Source of the DNA: Gammaproteobacteria bacterium
GTDB lineage: Bacteria > Pseudomonadota > Gammaproteobacteria > Burkholderiales > Burkholderiaceae_C
Direction: 5' to 3'
Length of the DNA stretch: 64,000 nt
Assembly: GCA_018828125.1 (NCBI GenBank)
Contig: JAHJWB010000013.1
Location: forward strand, 295,743 to 359,742
The notes beneath the pieces were generated by a model that had not been told where the DNA came from, ran no database searches, and saw only the letters and a program-made list of their open reading frames with translations. Made by a program: the position numbers and the translations under genes. This document shows positions 37,326 to 47,028 of the stretch, piece by piece; position 1 is the first letter of the stretch; the number at the start of each line of letters is the position of its first letter.

Positions 37326-39050
37326 TCACTTCACCATGGGCAGCTTCAGGCCTTGCTTCTTGGCCGTTTCCACAGCCAGTTCATAACCTGCATCAGCGTG
37401 ACGCATCACGCCACTGCCGCAGTCATTCACCAGCACGTTGGCCAGCCGCGCAGCGGCTGCATCGGTGCCATCGGCCACGATGACCATGCCCGAGTGCTGC
37501 GAGTAACCCATGCCCACGCCCCCACCGTGGTGCAGGCTGACCCAAGTGGCGCCGCCCGAGGTGTTGAGCAAGGCGTTGAGCAGCGGCCAGTCGCTCACAG
37601 CGTCCGTGCCGTCCTTCATGCCTTCGGTCTCGCGGTTGGGGCTGGCCACGCTGCCGGTGTCCAGGTGATCGCGGCCGATCACGATGGGCGCCTTTAGCTC
37701 GCCGCTCTTCACCATCTCGTTGAAGGCCAGGCCAGCGATGTGGCGCTCGCCCAGGCCCAGCCAGCAGATGCGTGCGGGCAGGCCCTGGAAGGCAATGCGC
37801 TCGCCCGCCATGTCGAGCCAGCGGTGCACATGCTTGTTCTCAGGGAAAAGTTCTTTGATCTTGGCGTCTGTCTTGCGGATGTCTTCCGGGTCACCCGACA
37901 GCGCCACCCAGCGGAACGGGCCCTTGCCTTCGCAGAAGAGCGGGCGGATGTACGCAGGCACAAAGCCGGGGAAGTCGAAAGCGTTCTTCACGCCTTCGTC
38001 AAACGCCACCTGCCGGATGTTGTTGCCGTAGTCCACCGTGGGGATGCCCATGGACTGGAAGTCGAGCATGGCCTGTACGTGCACGGCGCACGATTGGGCG
38101 GCGCCTTTCTTCAGCACTTCATGCTGGGTCACGTCCTGCTGCGCGGCGCGCCACTGCGCCACCGTCCAGCCTGCGGGCAGGTAGCCGTTGACCAGGTCGT
38201 GGGCCGAGGTCTGGTCGGTCACCAGGTCGGGTTTCAGGCCACCCGCCTGTGCGCGGCGCACCAGCTCGGGCAGGATTTCAGCAGCATTGCCCAGCAACGC
38301 AATCGACACGGCCTCCTTGGCGGCGGTGTGCTGCTGGATCAACTCGAACGCGTGGTCAATGTCACGCGCCTGCTTGTCCACATAGCGTGTGCGCAGACGA
38401 AAGTCGATGCTGCTTTGCTGGCATTCGATGTTGAGCGATACCGCACCCGCAAATGTTGCCGCGAGTGGTTGTGCGCCGCCCATGCCACCCAGCCCCGCGG
38501 TCAGGATCCACTTGCCTTCGAGGGAGCCGCCGTAGTGCTTGCGACCCGCCTCGGCAAAAGTCTCATAGGTGCCTTGCACGATGCCTTGCGTGCCGATGTA
38601 AATCCAGCTGCCGGCCGTCATCTGGCCGTACATGAACAGGCCCTTCTGGTCCAGCTCGCTGAAGTGCTCCCAGTTGGCCCACTTGGGCACGAGGTTGGAG
38701 TTGGCCAGCAGCACGCGGGGCGCGTTGGTATGGGTCCTGAACACACCCACGGGCTTGCCGGACTGGATGAGCAGGGTCTCGTCGTCGTTCAAGTCCTTGA
38801 GCGAGGCGAGGATCTGGTCAAAACATTCCCAGTTGCGCGCAGCACGGCCGATGCCGCCGTACACCACCAGGTCCTGCGGGCGCTCGGCCACTTCGGGGTC
38901 GAGGTTGTTCTGAATCATGCGGTAAGCGGCCTCGGTGAGCCAGCTCTTGCAGGTGAGCTGGCTGCCGCGCGGCGCGCGGATCAAGCGGCTGGCGTCGTGG
39001 CGGGGGTCGGTGTTGGAAGCGGCGGCGATGATGGCGTCATTGGCGTTCAT
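37326..39050 (-). CDS. hutU: Urocanate hydratase HutU
   Basis: A 574-residue NAD-dependent urocanase converting urocanate to 4-imidazolone-5-propionate, the second step of histidine degradation. Motifs are [37 protein letters not shown] (NAD site) and [20 protein letters not shown] with the conserved catalytic Cys region. CAGGAG is 8 nt before the ATG. It starts 36 nt after hutH ends. The length is close to the usual 555-570. Confidence 0.97.
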   Translation of the reverse strand: MNANDAIIAAASNTDPRHDASRLIRAPRGSQLTCKSWLTEAAYRMIQNNLDPEVAERPQDLVVYGGIGRAARNWECFDQILASLKDLNDDETLLIQSGKPVGVFRTHTNAPRVLLANSNLVPKWANWEHFSELDQKGLFMYGQMTAGSWIYIGTQGIVQGTYETFAEAGRKHYGGSLEGKWILTAGLGGMGGAQPLAATFAGAVSLNIECQQSSIDFRLRTRYVDKQARDIDHAFELIQQHTAAKEAVSIALLGNAAEILPELVRRAQAGGLKPDLVTDQTSAHDLVNGYLPAGWTVAQWRAAQQDVTQHEVLKKGAAQSCAVHVQAMLDFQSMGIPTVDYGNNIRQVAFDEGVKNAFDFPGFVPAYIRPLFCEGKGPFRWVALSGDPEDIRKTDAKIKELFPENKHVHRWLDMAGERIAFQGLPARICWLGLGERHIAGLAFNEMVKSGELKAPIVIGRDHLDTGSVASPNRETEGMKDGTDAVSDWPLLNALLNTSGGATWVSLHHGGGVGMGYSQHSGMVIVADGTDAAAARLANVLVNDCGSGVMRHADAGYELAVETAKKQGLKLPMVK

Positions 39051-39086
39051 GGTGGGCTCCTGTGAATCAGTGGGTATGCGAGAAAA

Positions 39087-40625
39087 TCAGGCGAAGCTGG
39101 GCAGGCATTGCGTGAGCGCTGCGGGCCAAGTGGACTGCTGGGCCCACTCGCGCATGGCTTCGATGTCGGTGGCGAGGAAACGGTCTTGCTCCAGGTACGC
39201 CACGCGCTGACGAATGGCGGCGAACTGCTCTTCCACCAAAGGAGAAGACTTCAAAGCGCGATCGAATTCCATGCCCTGTGCGGCCGCCATGGCTTCGATG
39301 CCGACCATCACCGCTGCATTGCGCACCATGTCGCCCAGGCGGCGCGCGCCGTAGGTGGCCATGGAAACATGGTCTTCCTGGTTGGCCGACGTGGGCAGGC
39401 TGGTCACGCTGCTGGGGTTGGCCAGGCACTGGTTCTCGGCCGCCAGCGCGGCGGCGGTGACCTGGGCGATCATGAAGCCCGAGTTCACGCCGCTGTCGCG
39501 GATCAGGAACGCGGGCAAGCCCGAGAGGCCGGGGTCGAGCAGCAGCGACAGACGGCGCTCGGAGATGGCGCCGATCTCGGCCACTGCCAGCGCGATGATG
39601 TCGGCCACAAACGCCACCGGCTCGGCGTGGAAGTTGCCGCCGGAGATCACATCGCCGTTTTCGAAAACGAGCGGGTTGTCGGAAGCCGCATTGGCCTCGA
39701 TGGTCAACACGCGGGCGGCGTGGTGCAGGTTATCAAGGCACGCGCCCATCACCTGGGGCACGCAGCGGATGGAGTACGGGTCCTGCACGCGGCCACAATT
39801 CGGGTGCGAGGGGTCGATGGCGCTGCCATCCAGTAGCGCGCGCACGGCGGCCGCCACGGCGATCTGCCCCGCTTGGCCGCGTGCTTCGTGAATGCGCGCA
39901 TCAAACGGCTTGACCGAGCCCTTGATGGCTTCGAGCGACAGGCAGCCTGCTACCAGCGCGGCAGCGAACACGCTCTCCGCACCAAACAGCCCGGCCAGTG
40001 CGAGCGAGGTGGACACCTGCGTGCCATTCAGCAGTGCCAGCCCCTCCTTGGGGCCTAGAACGAACGGCTGCAAACCAATGGAGCGCATGGCTTCTGCCCC
40101 CGGCACCACCTGGCCATCCACCTTGGCCTGCCCTTCCCCGATCAGCACGCAGGCCAGGTGCGCCAACGGTGCCAGGTCGCCCGACGCACCGACGGAGCCT
40201 TTGGCCGGGATGACAGGCAGCACGTTGGCATTGGCCATGGCCAGCAGCGCATCCACGATCTCGGGCCGGATGCCTGAGTGCCCGCGCGCCAGACTGATGG
40301 CCTTGGTGGCGAGGATGAGGCGCACCACATCGTCCGCCAAAGCATCGCCTGTGCCCACGCTGTGCGAAAGCACCAGGTTGCGCTGCAGCTCTGCCAAGCG
40401 CTCGTGGGCGATCTTGGTGCTGGCCAGCTTGCCGAAGCCGGTGTTGATGCCATAGACCACCTGGTCTTCATCGACGATGCGCTGCACCGTGGCCAGGGAT
40501 TTCTGCAAACCCGCGCGCGCCGACACATCGAGCACCAGTTGCACGGGGCCAGCGTGGATGCGGCGCAGCTCGGCCAGCGTGACGCGGCCGGGGTGCAGGG
40601 TGATGGGAGATGCGTTCTGTGTCAT
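39087..40625 (-). CDS. hutH: Histidine ammonia-lyase HutH
   Basis: A 512-residue lyase that deaminates L-histidine to urocanate. The Ala-Ser-Gly that cyclises to the MIO cofactor lies in KGSVGASGDLAPLAH near residue 145; the catalytic tyrosine region is VYGINTGFGKLAS, and SLPTSANQEDHVSM is near the C terminus. The ATG at 40625 matches the family start; the open frame upstream runs through the hutC operator and is not coding. It is preceded by a HutC-like palindrome 10-23 nt before the ATG and is the first enzyme gene of the hut set. Confidence 0.97.
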   Translation of the reverse strand: MTQNASPITLHPGRVTLAELRRIHAGPVQLVLDVSARAGLQKSLATVQRIVDEDQVVYGINTGFGKLASTKIAHERLAELQRNLVLSHSVGTGDALADDVVRLILATKAISLARGHSGIRPEIVDALLAMANANVLPVIPAKGSVGASGDLAPLAHLACVLIGEGQAKVDGQVVPGAEAMRSIGLQPFVLGPKEGLALLNGTQVSTSLALAGLFGAESVFAAALVAGCLSLEAIKGSVKPFDARIHEARGQAGQIAVAAAVRALLDGSAIDPSHPNCGRVQDPYSIRCVPQVMGACLDNLHHAARVLTIEANAASDNPLVFENGDVISGGNFHAEPVAFVADIIALAVAEIGAISERRLSLLLDPGLSGLPAFLIRDSGVNSGFMIAQVTAAALAAENQCLANPSSVTSLPTSANQEDHVSMATYGARRLGDMVRNAAVMVGIEAMAAAQGMEFDRALKSSPLVEEQFAAIRQRVAYLEQDRFLATDIEAMREWAQQSTWPAALTQCLPSFA

Positions 40626-40634
40626 GGCATTTAT

Positions 40635-40648
40635 CCTGTATATACAAG
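40635..40648. promoter_or_regulatory. Probable HutC operator upstream of hutH
   Basis: CCTGTATATACAAG contains the palindrome TGTATATACA (40637-40646), with a further half-site GTACAAG just beside it. It lies in the 64-bp hutC-hutH gap. It resembles the CTTGTATGTACAAG-like sites known for HutC of pseudomonads. Confidence 0.75.
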
Positions 40649-40689
40649 TAGGTACAAGCGAAAAAATTCTGTGCTTTTGGCGAAAAATT

Positions 40690-41508
40690 TCAACCGGCGA
40701 CGGGGTTGCCGTCGGCGCGGAAGCGGCTGCCCAGGCGGTAGCGGGTGGCGGGGTGCAGGCAGCGCACCACGGTGATCGGCACGCCGCGCGACCAGGTGCG
40801 GCGGGTGAGCAGCAGGCACGGCTCCTGCGGATACATCTCCAGCAGCGCGGCCTGCTCGGCGGTGGGCATGACGGCATCGACCACATGCTCGATCTGGTCG
40901 AAGGGCACGTTGCGCACCAGATATTCGGAGGGTTGCAGCTGTGTGAAATCCTGCGCTGCGAAATGAGGCACCTGGCGCGGGTTCACGTGACGGTCTTCCA
41001 GTTGCACGGGCAGGCCGTCTTCGCGGTGGATGCACAGCGAGTGGAACACCGACTCACCCGTGCGCAGGTCCAGCGCGGCGGCCACCTCCAGCGTGGCGGA
41101 GATGCGCTCCACGGCCAGTACGTCACAGCGGTAGTCATGCCCGCGCTGGCGGATCTCGCTCGCCAAGTTGGCAATCTGCAGCAGCGTGGACTGCGGCTTG
41201 TCTTCTGCCACAAAGCTGCCCACACCGGCCACGCGCACGATGCGCCCCTGCTCCACCAGCTCGCGCAGTGCGCGGTTCACCGTCATGCGCGAGATGCCGA
41301 ACAGGGTAACGAGCTCGTTCTCGGAGGGCAGGCGGTCGCCCGCGCGCCAGATGCCTTCCTGGATCTTGCGCGAGATATGGTCTTTGACCTGCTCGTACAA
41401 CGCCATGGCTTGCGCAGGTGCCGCCACCGCCCCCACTCCATTGGAGGTGGCGGCATGGCGGACGCTGCGCGGCGCAGCGGCGGGACGGCGTGACGGACGG
41501 GCGCTCAT
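40690..41508 (-). CDS. hutC: Histidine utilisation repressor HutC (GntR family)
   Basis: A 272-residue GntR/HutC-type regulator. A winged helix near residues 35-105 (YEQVKDHISRKIQEGIWRAG, SENELVTLFGISRMTVNRAL) is followed by a UTRA effector domain that in HutC proteins binds urocanate. The N terminus has about 30 extra low-complexity residues. Two TGTATATACA palindromes, before hutH and before the NitT/TauT-type binding protein, are its probable targets. It ends 64 nt before hutH and starts 14 nt after the ABC ATPase gene. Confidence 0.94.
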   Translation of the reverse strand: MSARPSRRPAAAPRSVRHAATSNGVGAVAAPAQAMALYEQVKDHISRKIQEGIWRAGDRLPSENELVTLFGISRMTVNRALRELVEQGRIVRVAGVGSFVAEDKPQSTLLQIANLASEIRQRGHDYRCDVLAVERISATLEVAAALDLRTGESVFHSLCIHREDGLPVQLEDRHVNPRQVPHFAAQDFTQLQPSEYLVRNVPFDQIEHVVDAVMPTAEQAALLEMYPQEPCLLLTRRTWSRGVPITVVRCLHPATRYRLGSRFRADGNPVAG

Positions 41509-41522
41509 GGTGAGGACTCAGT

Positions 41523-42302
41523 TCAATGCAGATCGGCCGCCATGGATTCGGCGCGGATCTCTTCCGTGAGGCGCGCCTTGAGGTCCATGAACTCGGGGCT
41601 GGTCTTGATCGTGTAATGGCGCGGGTGGGGCAAGTCCACCGCCAGCTCGGTCTTGATTCGGCCGGGCCGGGCACTGAACACGGCCACACGGTTGGCCATG
41701 AAGATGGCCTCGTCGATGTCGTGGGTGACAAACAGCACGGTCTTGCGCTCGGCTTCCCAGATGCCGAGCAGCAACTCTTGCATGAGCACGCGGGTCTGGT
41801 TGTCGAGCGCACCGAAGGGCTCGTCCATCAGCAATATCTTGGGGTCGTTGGCCAGTGCGCGCGCAATGGCCGTGCGCTGCTGCATGCCGCCCGACAACTG
41901 CTTGGGAAAGTGCTGCTCGAACCCGCGCAGCCCCACCTTGGCAATGAAGTAGTCAGCGCGCTCTTTTTGCTGCGCCTCAGGCATGCCGCGCTCGCGCAGG
42001 CCGAAACGGATGTTCTGCTCGATGGTGAGCCAGGGGAACAGCGTGTAGCTCTGGAAGACCATGCCGCGCTCGGCGCCTGGGCCCTCGACCGGTGCGCCGT
42101 CCAGCAGCACGCGGCCGCTGGTGGCGTGGTCCAGCCCCGCGACGATGCGCAGCAGGGTGGACTTGCCGCAGCCCGAGGGGCCGAGGATGGTCACGAAATC
42201 GTTGTCACGCACTTCGAAATCCACCGGCTGCAGCGCCTGCGTGCGCTGACCCTTGGCGGTTTCGAAGACGCGCGAAACGGCTTGTATGGATACGCGGCTC
42301 AT
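41523..42302 (-). CDS. NitT/TauT-type ABC transporter ATP-binding protein
   Basis: A 259-residue ATPase of the SsuB/TauB/NrtD class. Walker A is GPSGCGKSTLLR near residue 42, the C-loop is LSGGMQQRTAIARAL, Walker B is ILLMDEPFGALDNQ and the switch His is in LFVTHDIDEAIFMA. The ATG overlaps the permease stop by 4 nt. It belongs to the three-gene importer next to hutC, whose first gene carries a HutC-like operator, so histidine, urocanate or a related compound is a reasonable ligand. Confidence 0.94.
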   Translation of the reverse strand: MSRVSIQAVSRVFETAKGQRTQALQPVDFEVRDNDFVTILGPSGCGKSTLLRIVAGLDHATSGRVLLDGAPVEGPGAERGMVFQSYTLFPWLTIEQNIRFGLRERGMPEAQQKERADYFIAKVGLRGFEQHFPKQLSGGMQQRTAIARALANDPKILLMDEPFGALDNQTRVLMQELLLGIWEAERKTVLFVTHDIDEAIFMANRVAVFSARPGRIKTELAVDLPHPRHYTIKTSPEFMDLKARLTEEIRAESMAADLH

Positions 42303-43135
42303 CGAACAAAACTCCAGGCAAACAGACGGTGGTTGAGCGCCTTGAAGGCGAAGTCGGACACGAGCCCGATGAGGCCGATGATGATGATCCCGAAGATGAT
42401 CTGGCCGGTGTTGAGCAGCGACTGGCTGTCGGTGATCATGTGGCCGATGCCGCTCGATGACCCGATCAGCTCGGCCACGATGACATAGGTCCAGGCCCAG
42501 CCCAGCACCAGGCGCAGGGTCTCGGCAATGTCAGGGGCGGCACCGGGAATGAGCACACGTGTGACGATGCCCTTGTGGCCAGCGCCCAGCGTGTACGCAG
42601 CTTCGACCAAGTCGCGCCGCGCGCTGCCCACCGTCACGGCCACCATCAGCGTGATCTGAAAGACCGAGCCGATGAAGATGACGAGGATCTTCTGCGCCTC
42701 GCCAATGCCCGCCCACAGAATGAGCAGCGGGATGAAGGCCGACGCTGGCAGGTAGCGGCAAAACGAAATGAAGGGCTCAAAAAACGCCTCGACGCCCTTG
42801 TAGGCGCCCATGGCAATGCCCAGCGGCACGGCGATGACTGCGGCCAGGATGAAGCCGCCGAACACACGCCAGACCGTCATGCCGATGTCCTTGTGAAAGC
42901 CGTATTCTGCAAACAGCAGCCAGCCCTCCTTGGCCATGGTGACGGGGCTGGCCAAGAACGTGGGCGACACGTAGCCGCCCAGCGTGAAGAACGCCCACAC
43001 AAGCACAAACAACACAAAAAAGCCGAAACCCAACATCCAGCGGGCACGGGCGCTCACAGGCTCCAGGGGAGCGAGTGAGCGATGGCGCACGGTGGCTTTT
43101 GGCTCGGTAGCGGACAAGGGTTGCACGGCAGACAT
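42299..43135 (-). CDS. NitT/TauT-type ABC transporter permease
   Basis: A 278-residue inner-membrane permease of the SsuC/TauC class with about six membrane segments. The EAA-like loop is in VEAAYTLGAGHKGIVTRVLI, and PFISFCRYLPASAFIPLLIL and VLGWAWTYVIVAELIGSSSG are family-typical. It starts 22 nt after the binding-protein stop and overlaps the ATPase gene by 4 nt. A basic cytoplasmic N-terminal tail precedes the first membrane segment. Confidence 0.94.
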   Translation of the reverse strand: MSAVQPLSATEPKATVRHRSLAPLEPVSARARWMLGFGFFVLFVLVWAFFTLGGYVSPTFLASPVTMAKEGWLLFAEYGFHKDIGMTVWRVFGGFILAAVIAVPLGIAMGAYKGVEAFFEPFISFCRYLPASAFIPLLILWAGIGEAQKILVIFIGSVFQITLMVAVTVGSARRDLVEAAYTLGAGHKGIVTRVLIPGAAPDIAETLRLVLGWAWTYVIVAELIGSSSGIGHMITDSQSLLNTGQIIFGIIIIGLIGLVSDFAFKALNHRLFAWSFVR

Positions 43136-43157
43136 GGCGCGTTCTTCTTCCGGTTTC

Positions 43158-44123
43158 TTACTTGATGAAGCTCGCGTCGAACGTGACGTTCAGGTCTTCA
43201 TTCGCCTTGCGGATGATGCCGGCCTCCAGCAGGATGGCTGTGGCGTCCTTCATGAAGGACTGCAGTTCGCCTGCAAAAAACTTCTGGTTGGCGGCCTTGT
43301 CTTGCCAACGCAGGAAGGACGAGGACTTGGCAAACTGTTCGCCCGTCTGCTTGACGGCGGCACCCATGATCTCGTTGGACTTGGTCGGGTCGGCCTTGAT
43401 CATGTCCAGCGCCTGGAAGTAAGAATTGGCCAGGGCTTGAGCGGCCTTGCCGTTGGCCTTGAGCCAGGTGGGGTCACAACCCACGGTGTCCATCACCATG
43501 GGGTAGTCGAGCGTGGTCGCCAGAATCTTGCCGGCGGCTGGGTTGTCGCGCACGGTCGAGAGGTAAGGCTCATACGTCATGGCAGCGTCGTTCTGACCGG
43601 CCACAAACGCCTGTGCAGCCGCCTGGGGCGACAGCGTGGTGGTCTTCACGTCCTTGAGGCTCATGCCGTTCTTGCTCAGCATCCAGGCCAGGCCGAAATA
43701 CGGGGCGGTCCCCGGCGCATCGACACCGATGGTCTTGCCCTTGAGGTCGGCAAAGCCCTTGATGTCGCCACGCACGGCAATGCCATCAGCGCCGTAGGAC
43801 TTGTCCATCTGGAAGATCTGCACGATGGGCACACCGTTGGCGTTCCAGGCCACGTGCGTCTCAACGGTGGTGGCAGCGCACTGAATGGACTTGGAGGCCA
43901 GAGCCAGGTGGCGGTCCTTTTGGGGAATCATCTTGATCTCCACATCCAGGCCGTTCTTCTTGAAGATGCCCGCCTTGTCAGCCAGCGTGAGCGGGGCAAA
44001 ACCCGTCCAGCCGGACATACCCAACACGATTTTGGTGTCCTGCGCCTGGGCTGGCGCGGCCAGTGCCATCACGCATGCTGTTGCCGCTGCCAGCGACGTC
44101 CATTTCACAACCGATCGAGTCAT
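43158..44123 (-). CDS. NitT/TauT-type ABC transporter substrate-binding protein
   Basis: A 321-residue periplasmic binding protein of the NMT1/SsuA-like fold. The signal peptide (MTRSVVKWTSLAAATACVMA) is cleaved after AQA near residue 31. The mature protein starts QDTKIVLGMSGWTGFAPLTL, with GFADLKGKTIGVDAPGTAPY later. The start chosen is ATG 44123, with AGGAG 7 nt upstream; the adjacent ATG 44126 is equally in frame. A perfect CCTGTATATACAGG palindrome lies about 90 nt upstream, matching the hutH operator, so it is probably induced with the hut genes. Confidence 0.94.
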   Translation of the reverse strand: MTRSVVKWTSLAAATACVMALAAPAQAQDTKIVLGMSGWTGFAPLTLADKAGIFKKNGLDVEIKMIPQKDRHLALASKSIQCAATTVETHVAWNANGVPIVQIFQMDKSYGADGIAVRGDIKGFADLKGKTIGVDAPGTAPYFGLAWMLSKNGMSLKDVKTTTLSPQAAAQAFVAGQNDAAMTYEPYLSTVRDNPAAGKILATTLDYPMVMDTVGCDPTWLKANGKAAQALANSYFQALDMIKADPTKSNEIMGAAVKQTGEQFAKSSSFLRWQDKAANQKFFAGELQSFMKDATAILLEAGIIRKANEDLNVTFDASFIK

Positions 44124-44211
44124 CATCTGCTCCTGTTTGAAGATAAGTTCCTGGGCCCACCCGGCAGGGCTGCACCCGCATCCCGGCCGCCATGATGACA
44201 GTTGAAGCATA

Positions 44212-44225
44212 CCTGTATATACAGG
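44212..44225. promoter_or_regulatory. Probable HutC operator upstream of the NitT/TauT-type transporter
   Basis: Perfect 14-bp palindrome CCTGTATATACAGG. The 10-bp core TGTATATACA is identical to the one before hutH (40637-40646). It lies in the 44124-44578 gap, which otherwise holds only a dispersed repeat. Confidence 0.75.
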
Positions 44226-44324
44226 GTAAACACCAAAATCACCGGTTCATGTGGCGAGGTGTACTAACCTAGCAAGACTGGGGCCAGGGCGGAGTTCAGC
44301 ACACCGACACGCACCAGCCACCAG

Positions 44325-44398
44325 ATGAAAACTATCAATTTAATAGCTGCTAGCGCTTGATGCATAAGCGCTAGAGGCCAATTTTGCTAATATTTTCG
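44325..44398 (+). repeat. Dispersed intergenic hairpin repeat, copy 3
   Basis: It contains ACTATCAATTTAATAGCTGC, then TAGCGCTT, a loop, AAGCGCTAGAGGCCAATTTT and AATATTTT. It lies between the NitT/TauT-type operon and the convergent end of the sensor kinase gene. Confidence 0.9.
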
Positions 44399-44578
44399 GA
44401 TGCTGCTTGTGCCACTTCTGGCGGATAACACTCGCCCCGGAATAGGCGCTTGCACCATGGTGGTGCAATGCGAGTGGCCGGAGGCTAGCTGCTGCAAACT
44501 TGCCGGCAGCGCAGCCCTCCATGCGCTACAAAGTCCGGTGCCGCAGAGATTGTCCAGCGACCTCGCCTGCTCTTTCGT

Positions 44579-45964
44579 TCATTCAATCACAGGTAAGCGC
44601 ACCGTGACGGAAAGGCCAGGTTCCACGTTACGCATGTGTAATTGCCCATCATGCGCCTGGGCCACCAGACGGCAAAGGTAAAGGCCCAGACCCACACCAC
44701 CGGTGGTGCGCTGGCGGGCTGTGTCTGGCCGGTAAAACGCCTGGGCCAGATGCGGCAGATGCTCGGGCGGCACACCCGGGCCATGGTCGCGCACTTCGAT
44801 TTCGACCGCACCATCCACCAGCCGCAAGTACAGCTCGGGCGGCGGTGCACTCGGGTCGCTGTGGCGCAGGCTGTTGTCCAGCAGATTGCGCAGCAGCAGC
44901 CGCAGGCGGGACCGGTCCAACCGGACAGGGGGCACCGCTTGCGCCACATGCACCGCTATCAAGGCAGCGCCGGCATGGCGCGATTGCAGGTCTGCAATTA
45001 CCTCGCGCGCCAGCTCGACAATGTCGGTGGGCTCGCGGTGCAGCGCGGCGTGGCGGCCGGCCAGGCGTTCGCTTTCCAGCAAATCCGTGATGAGACCCGC
45101 CATCTCGCCCAGGTCGCGCATCAGGGCCAGGCGCTGGGTCTGCACATCGCCGGTTTCGGGCAAAAGCTCAGTGTTCAGCCGCGCACGCGTCAGGGGGCTG
45201 CGCAGCTCATGGCTCATGGCCAGCAACAAGGCGCGCTTGGCCTCCAGCATCTGGTGGATATCGTCGCCCATGGTGTTGATGGTGGCAGCCAGATGTCCCA
45301 ATTCATCCGGGCGATGCGCATGCCGCACTGGTATGGGTTGCGCAAAGTTGCCATTGCCAAAACGCTGCGCACCACTGCGGATGTCATCCAGCGGGCGCAG
45401 AAGATGGCGCACGTACACAAATGCCAACGCGGTCAGCAGCAACAAAACGGTGAGCGTTCCCCACGCAATGCGCGGTCGCTTGTCCCAGGACAGCGCGTTC
45501 AGCCCGAACTCAATGGTGTGGCCATCGGCGGTTGTGCGCTGCAACAAACTCTTGCCGTTCTCGTCTCCCGACCAGTGATCGTCCTTGCGAATCTTGTCGC
45601 TCATCCAATGGGGCTGAGGTTGATCTGGGTGCGACGCCCAGTTCACCGCTGGGCCTTGAATGCGCAGGGTGACAGGCAAACGGTTGGCTACGGCCTGCGC
45701 TCGCTCAACACTGGGTGGGTTGCCAATCTCTGCCGTCAGGCGGTCGACATAGTCCATCAACAGAGGGCGGGCGGCCTCGCGCCAGCCCACGGATACCGCC
45801 TTCTGCACGCCCCCCATAAAGGTGACGGCGACGGTCACCGCCAATGCCATGAACACCAACACCAGCCTAATGCGCAGCGAGTACCCCACCGCGTTGCGCG
45901 CACGAAGGTGCCAAGGACAATCGTGTTCGCCAGGCCGGTGCGCTGGGAGGTCCCAAAACCTCAT
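44579..45964 (-). CDS. Two-component sensor histidine kinase
   Basis: A 461-residue membrane kinase of the CpxA/EnvZ type. A first membrane segment is near residues 32-50 (IRLVLVFMALAVTVAVTFMG), followed by a periplasmic sensor region to about 165, a second segment (GTLTVLLLLTALAFVYV), a HAMP region, HisKA with the phospho-acceptor in LLLAMSHELRSPLTRA, and an ATPase domain with NLLDNSLRHS, DHGPGVPPE and TGGVGLGLYLC. It overlaps its response regulator gene by 4 nt. Neighbouring Spy/CpxP-like genes suggest it senses envelope stress. Confidence 0.95.
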   Translation of the reverse strand: MRFWDLPAHRPGEHDCPWHLRARNAVGYSLRIRLVLVFMALAVTVAVTFMGGVQKAVSVGWREAARPLLMDYVDRLTAEIGNPPSVERAQAVANRLPVTLRIQGPAVNWASHPDQPQPHWMSDKIRKDDHWSGDENGKSLLQRTTADGHTIEFGLNALSWDKRPRIAWGTLTVLLLLTALAFVYVRHLLRPLDDIRSGAQRFGNGNFAQPIPVRHAHRPDELGHLAATINTMGDDIHQMLEAKRALLLAMSHELRSPLTRARLNTELLPETGDVQTQRLALMRDLGEMAGLITDLLESERLAGRHAALHREPTDIVELAREVIADLQSRHAGAALIAVHVAQAVPPVRLDRSRLRLLLRNLLDNSLRHSDPSAPPPELYLRLVDGAVEIEVRDHGPGVPPEHLPHLAQAFYRPDTARQRTTGGVGLGLYLCRLVAQAHDGQLHMRNVEPGLSVTVRLPVIE

Positions 45965-46647
45965 GGCACGGCCTTGCGCAGCGCCAGCGAATAGCCTGCG
46001 TTGCGCAATGTCTTGATGCAGTCCAGCGGCTCCAGCTTTTTGCGCAGGCGGCTGATCACAATATCCACGGCACGCGTGTACAGCTCTGCCTCATGACCGC
46101 GAAGTTGGTTCAGGATGTCGTCTCGGCTGAACACTTTGCCTGGTTCTCGCGCCAGCAAGTGCAACAAGTCAAATTCGGTTCCCGTGAGCTCTACCGCCAC
46201 GCCCTGCCGCTGCACACTGCGGCGCGCGGCGTCAATCATCAGTCCTTCAAAGTGCAGCGACGCCAGCGCCTCCCCCGGCCCTGGCGCACGGCGGCGGCGC
46301 AGCACGGTCTGCAGCCGGGCCACCAGCTCGCGCGGTTCAAACGGTTTGGGTAGATAGTCGTCCGCGCCCAGCTCCAGGCCCACCACGCGGTCCATGACCT
46401 CGCCCCGCGCCGTGAGCATCACGATCGGAAGATCACCTTGCTTGCGAATGGTGCGACACAGCTCAAAACCATCCATCTCCGGCAGCATCACGTCCAAAAT
46501 CGCCGCATCAAAACCACCCGCCCCCAGCCGGGCTAGCCCGTCACTGGGTTTGAGGGCATGAACAAGTTCCAACTCAAACCGCTGAAAGTAAACGGTGAGT
46601 GGAGGTCCAAGCTGCGCGTCGTCGTCAATAAGCAAAATGCGGTGCAT
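45961..46647 (-). CDS. OmpR-family response regulator
   Basis: A 228-residue DNA-binding regulator. The receiver domain has the acidic pocket LLIDDDAQ, the phospho-acceptor Asp in AAILDVMLPEMDGFEL and the Lys in YLPKPFEP. The C-terminal winged helix includes ELTGTEFDLLHLLAREPGKV and VDIVISRLRKKLE. The ATG at 46647 is used because the 46653 start would be TTG. It forms an operon with the kinase and lies next to two Spy/CpxP-like genes, the probable target genes, as in Cpx-type systems. Confidence 0.95.
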   Translation of the reverse strand: MHRILLIDDDAQLGPPLTVYFQRFELELVHALKPSDGLARLGAGGFDAAILDVMLPEMDGFELCRTIRKQGDLPIVMLTARGEVMDRVVGLELGADDYLPKPFEPRELVARLQTVLRRRRAPGPGEALASLHFEGLMIDAARRSVQRQGVAVELTGTEFDLLHLLAREPGKVFSRDDILNQLRGHEAELYTRAVDIVISRLRKKLEPLDCIKTLRNAGYSLALRKAVP

Positions 46648-46664
46648 GAGCAATTCTTACACCG

Positions 46665-47012
46665 TCAGGCGTTGCTGACCTCTGTGACAGAGCAGTGTGC
46701 GCCGCCCACTATGCCGCCAGCGCCAGCCGCGCCCAATGCGCGGTGCCGCACGATCAGCCTGCGCAATCGACCTTGTGCCGGGGCATGTAACGCATCAAAG
46801 TGATCCGCTGCCGCCAGCACAGCAGGCAATGTGTGAGCTGCAGTCTGCGGTTGTCGGGCCAGTAGACCGAGCGCGTGTTCGCGGTCAAACCGCGGGCCCC
46901 ATACCAGCGACATGAGCTCGTCATGGGGATCGTCTATTCCGGCTAACAAAGCGGGGCCGTGCGCCCGCACACCCTGCGCGAGTTGATGAATAGGTGCGCG
47001 TGTGGGAGACAT
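46665..47012 (-). CDS. Spy/CpxP-like protein lacking a signal peptide
   Basis: About 115 residues from ATG 47012, or 123 from a GTG at 47036 that overlaps the upstream gene by 8 nt. The segment DPHDELMSLVWGPRFDREHA with LHAPAQGRLRRLIVRH aligns with the corresponding part of the adjacent lipoprotein (DPRADMQAIVSGDKFDRVRA, LNPEQQQKVRELMQRR), so the two are tandem paralogues. There is no signal peptide and the first LTxxQ-type repeat is missing. It may be a degenerating copy or a cytoplasmic derivative. It is probably co-transcribed with its neighbours. Confidence 0.6.
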   Translation of the reverse strand: MSPTRAPIHQLAQGVRAHGPALLAGIDDPHDELMSLVWGPRFDREHALGLLARQPQTAAHTLPAVLAAADHFDALHAPAQGRLRRLIVRHRALGAAGAGGIVGGAHCSVTEVSNA

Positions 47013-47028
47013 GAATGGACCCACCGCG

